64,000 nucleotides of DNA from Pseudomonas fluorescens. GTDB lineage: Bacteria; Pseudomonadota; Gammaproteobacteria; Pseudomonadales; Pseudomonadaceae. The stretch lies in NCBI RefSeq assembly GCF_002837185.1, contig NZ_KZ477989.1:171933-235932 (forward strand), in the 5' to 3' direction. Below, one piece after another: positions 63,350 through 64,000 of this stretch (the stretch's first letter is position 1; each line of letters opens with the position of its first letter). A model generated the notes under the pieces. It was not told the DNA's origin and did no database searches. It was given only the letters and a program-made list of their open reading frames with translations. The position numbers were made by a program, and so were the translations under genes.

Positions 63350-64000
63350 ATGATTACCCAACCGCCCTCCCCGCCCATACCAATGACGGATCCCTTACTT
63401 TCGCCAACCTTTCAAGCCTCTGGCGCTCCAACGGCGACGATGATTAATATTCCTAGTGTGAGCGACCCTCACGCCAACAACGATCGACGCCTGAGGTTCA
63501 ACGCAAACTCACGACTCGCCCCAGACCAAAAACCGGTTCATCGGTACAAAGAGAAATACATCAACGCTGAAGTGCTGCGACACGACAAGCATGTAAAAAT
63601 AAGTCATGAAACAACCATCAACAGCCTGCATAGAAAACCCCACTTAGCCGAAGACTTAGTAGTGGTGATTGAAACAGGCAATGCCAATGACCGTATCAGA
63701 ATAAAAGACGGTCCCGACCAGAGCATAATCGTCACAGTCAATGATAAACCCTACCAACTCAATAAGATTTACTCCGAAGAAAGCGAAGTCTACAGCCTGC
63801 GTATTAAAACAAACGGGGGCGACGACTGTGTGCTTGTCGACGCTGATGTGAAATTCCCCGTAGACATCGACTTAGGGGACGGTAACGATTACGCCCAGGC
63901 TGGCTCAGGATATACCACCCTGCGCGGTGGATCAGGCAACGATACGCTTAAGCTCGGCAGTGGCCAGGGCATAGCGTTCGGGGGTGACGGCGAGGATCTG
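63350..64000 (+). CDS. N-terminal part of a probable HrpL-regulated protein with RTX-like glycine repeats (truncated by window edge)
   Basis: 217 codons are open from the ATG at 63350 to the right edge. The first 50 residues are rich in Ser, Pro, Thr, Asn and Gln with few acidic residues (MITQPPSPPIPMTDPLLSPT..), typical of a type III secretion signal. Residues about 170-217 hold RTX-like nonapeptides (DLGDGNDYAQAG, LRGGSGNDTLKLGSG). Base use is lower in GC than its neighbours, hinting at transfer. With the perfect hrp box upstream, a type III effector is likely. The rest of the gene, and any enzymatic domain, is beyond the window. Confidence 0.75.
   Translation, partial: MITQPPSPPIPMTDPLLSPTFQASGAPTATMINIPSVSDPHANNDRRLRFNANSRLAPDQKPVHRYKEKYINAEVLRHDKHVKISHETTINSLHRKPHLAEDLVVVIETGNANDRIRIKDGPDQSIIVTVNDKPYQLNKIYSEESEVYSLRIKTNGGDDCVLVDADVKFPVDIDLGDGNDYAQAGSGYTTLRGGSGNDTLKLGSGQGIAFGGDGEDL

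Overview
The window reads as chromosome of a Pseudomonas of the fluorescens group. Supporting signs are a GC-rich background, a PhaG-type transacylase, an Emh/Ttg-type RND pump whose TetR operator closely matches the TtgR site, an XenB reductase, an OprD porin, and many copies of the short palindromic GTGGGAGGGGGCTTGC repeat (REP/REPIN) typical of this group.

Layout. 1-3.7 kb: start of a large surface-type protein (runs off the left edge), ung, an enoyl-CoA hydratase/HIBCH-like enzyme, and two small exported proteins. 3.8-11.8 kb: a guanidine assimilation operon. It has an ABC transporter, two DUF1989 proteins (carboxyguanidine deiminase subunits) and a 1197-aa biotin carboxylase of the urea/guanidine carboxylase family. 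Two different guanidine riboswitches sit in it: a class I (ykkC) element in the leader and a class II (mini-ykkC) twin ACGA hairpin just before the carboxylase gene. The usual allophanate hydrolase gene is absent from the locus. 11.8-14 kb: a CWC protein, a pseudouridine synthase and phaG.

14.0-22.5 kb: an AT-rich genomic island in a tRNA-Gly(CCC) gene, bounded by 27-bp exact direct repeats. It carries a frameshifted tyrosine integrase, a 1022-aa SF2 helicase with a C-terminal nuclease-like motif (a candidate solitary defence gene), a serine recombinase with res-like repeats, an exported unknown protein, an XRE regulator, a DUF2513 protein and a non-coding right end.

22.5-31.5 kb: core genes (ogt, GNAT, iron permease-like, DUF4142, LysE, LysR/YdcZ pair, an NAD-binding protein, an iron alcohol dehydrogenase, DUF4917). 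31.6-35.8 kb: a Fur-box-preceded sigma/anti-sigma/TonB receptor module. 35.9-48.7 kb: methyltransferase, TPM/LemA cluster, secreted GH3 beta-glucosidase, YceI/PLD pair, a small accessory segment between imperfect 90-bp direct repeats, a serine hydrolase, and olsBA (ornithine lipids) behind a three-repeat PHO box. 48.1-57.3 kb: AcpH-like enzyme, ArsR/xenB, emhR-emhABC. 57.4-63.2 kb: HscC-type Hsp70 with a degenerate J protein, OprD porin, polysaccharide deacetylase. The right edge cuts a gene with RTX-like glycine repeats that lies 33 bp downstream of a perfect hrp box, so it may be a type III secretion effector.
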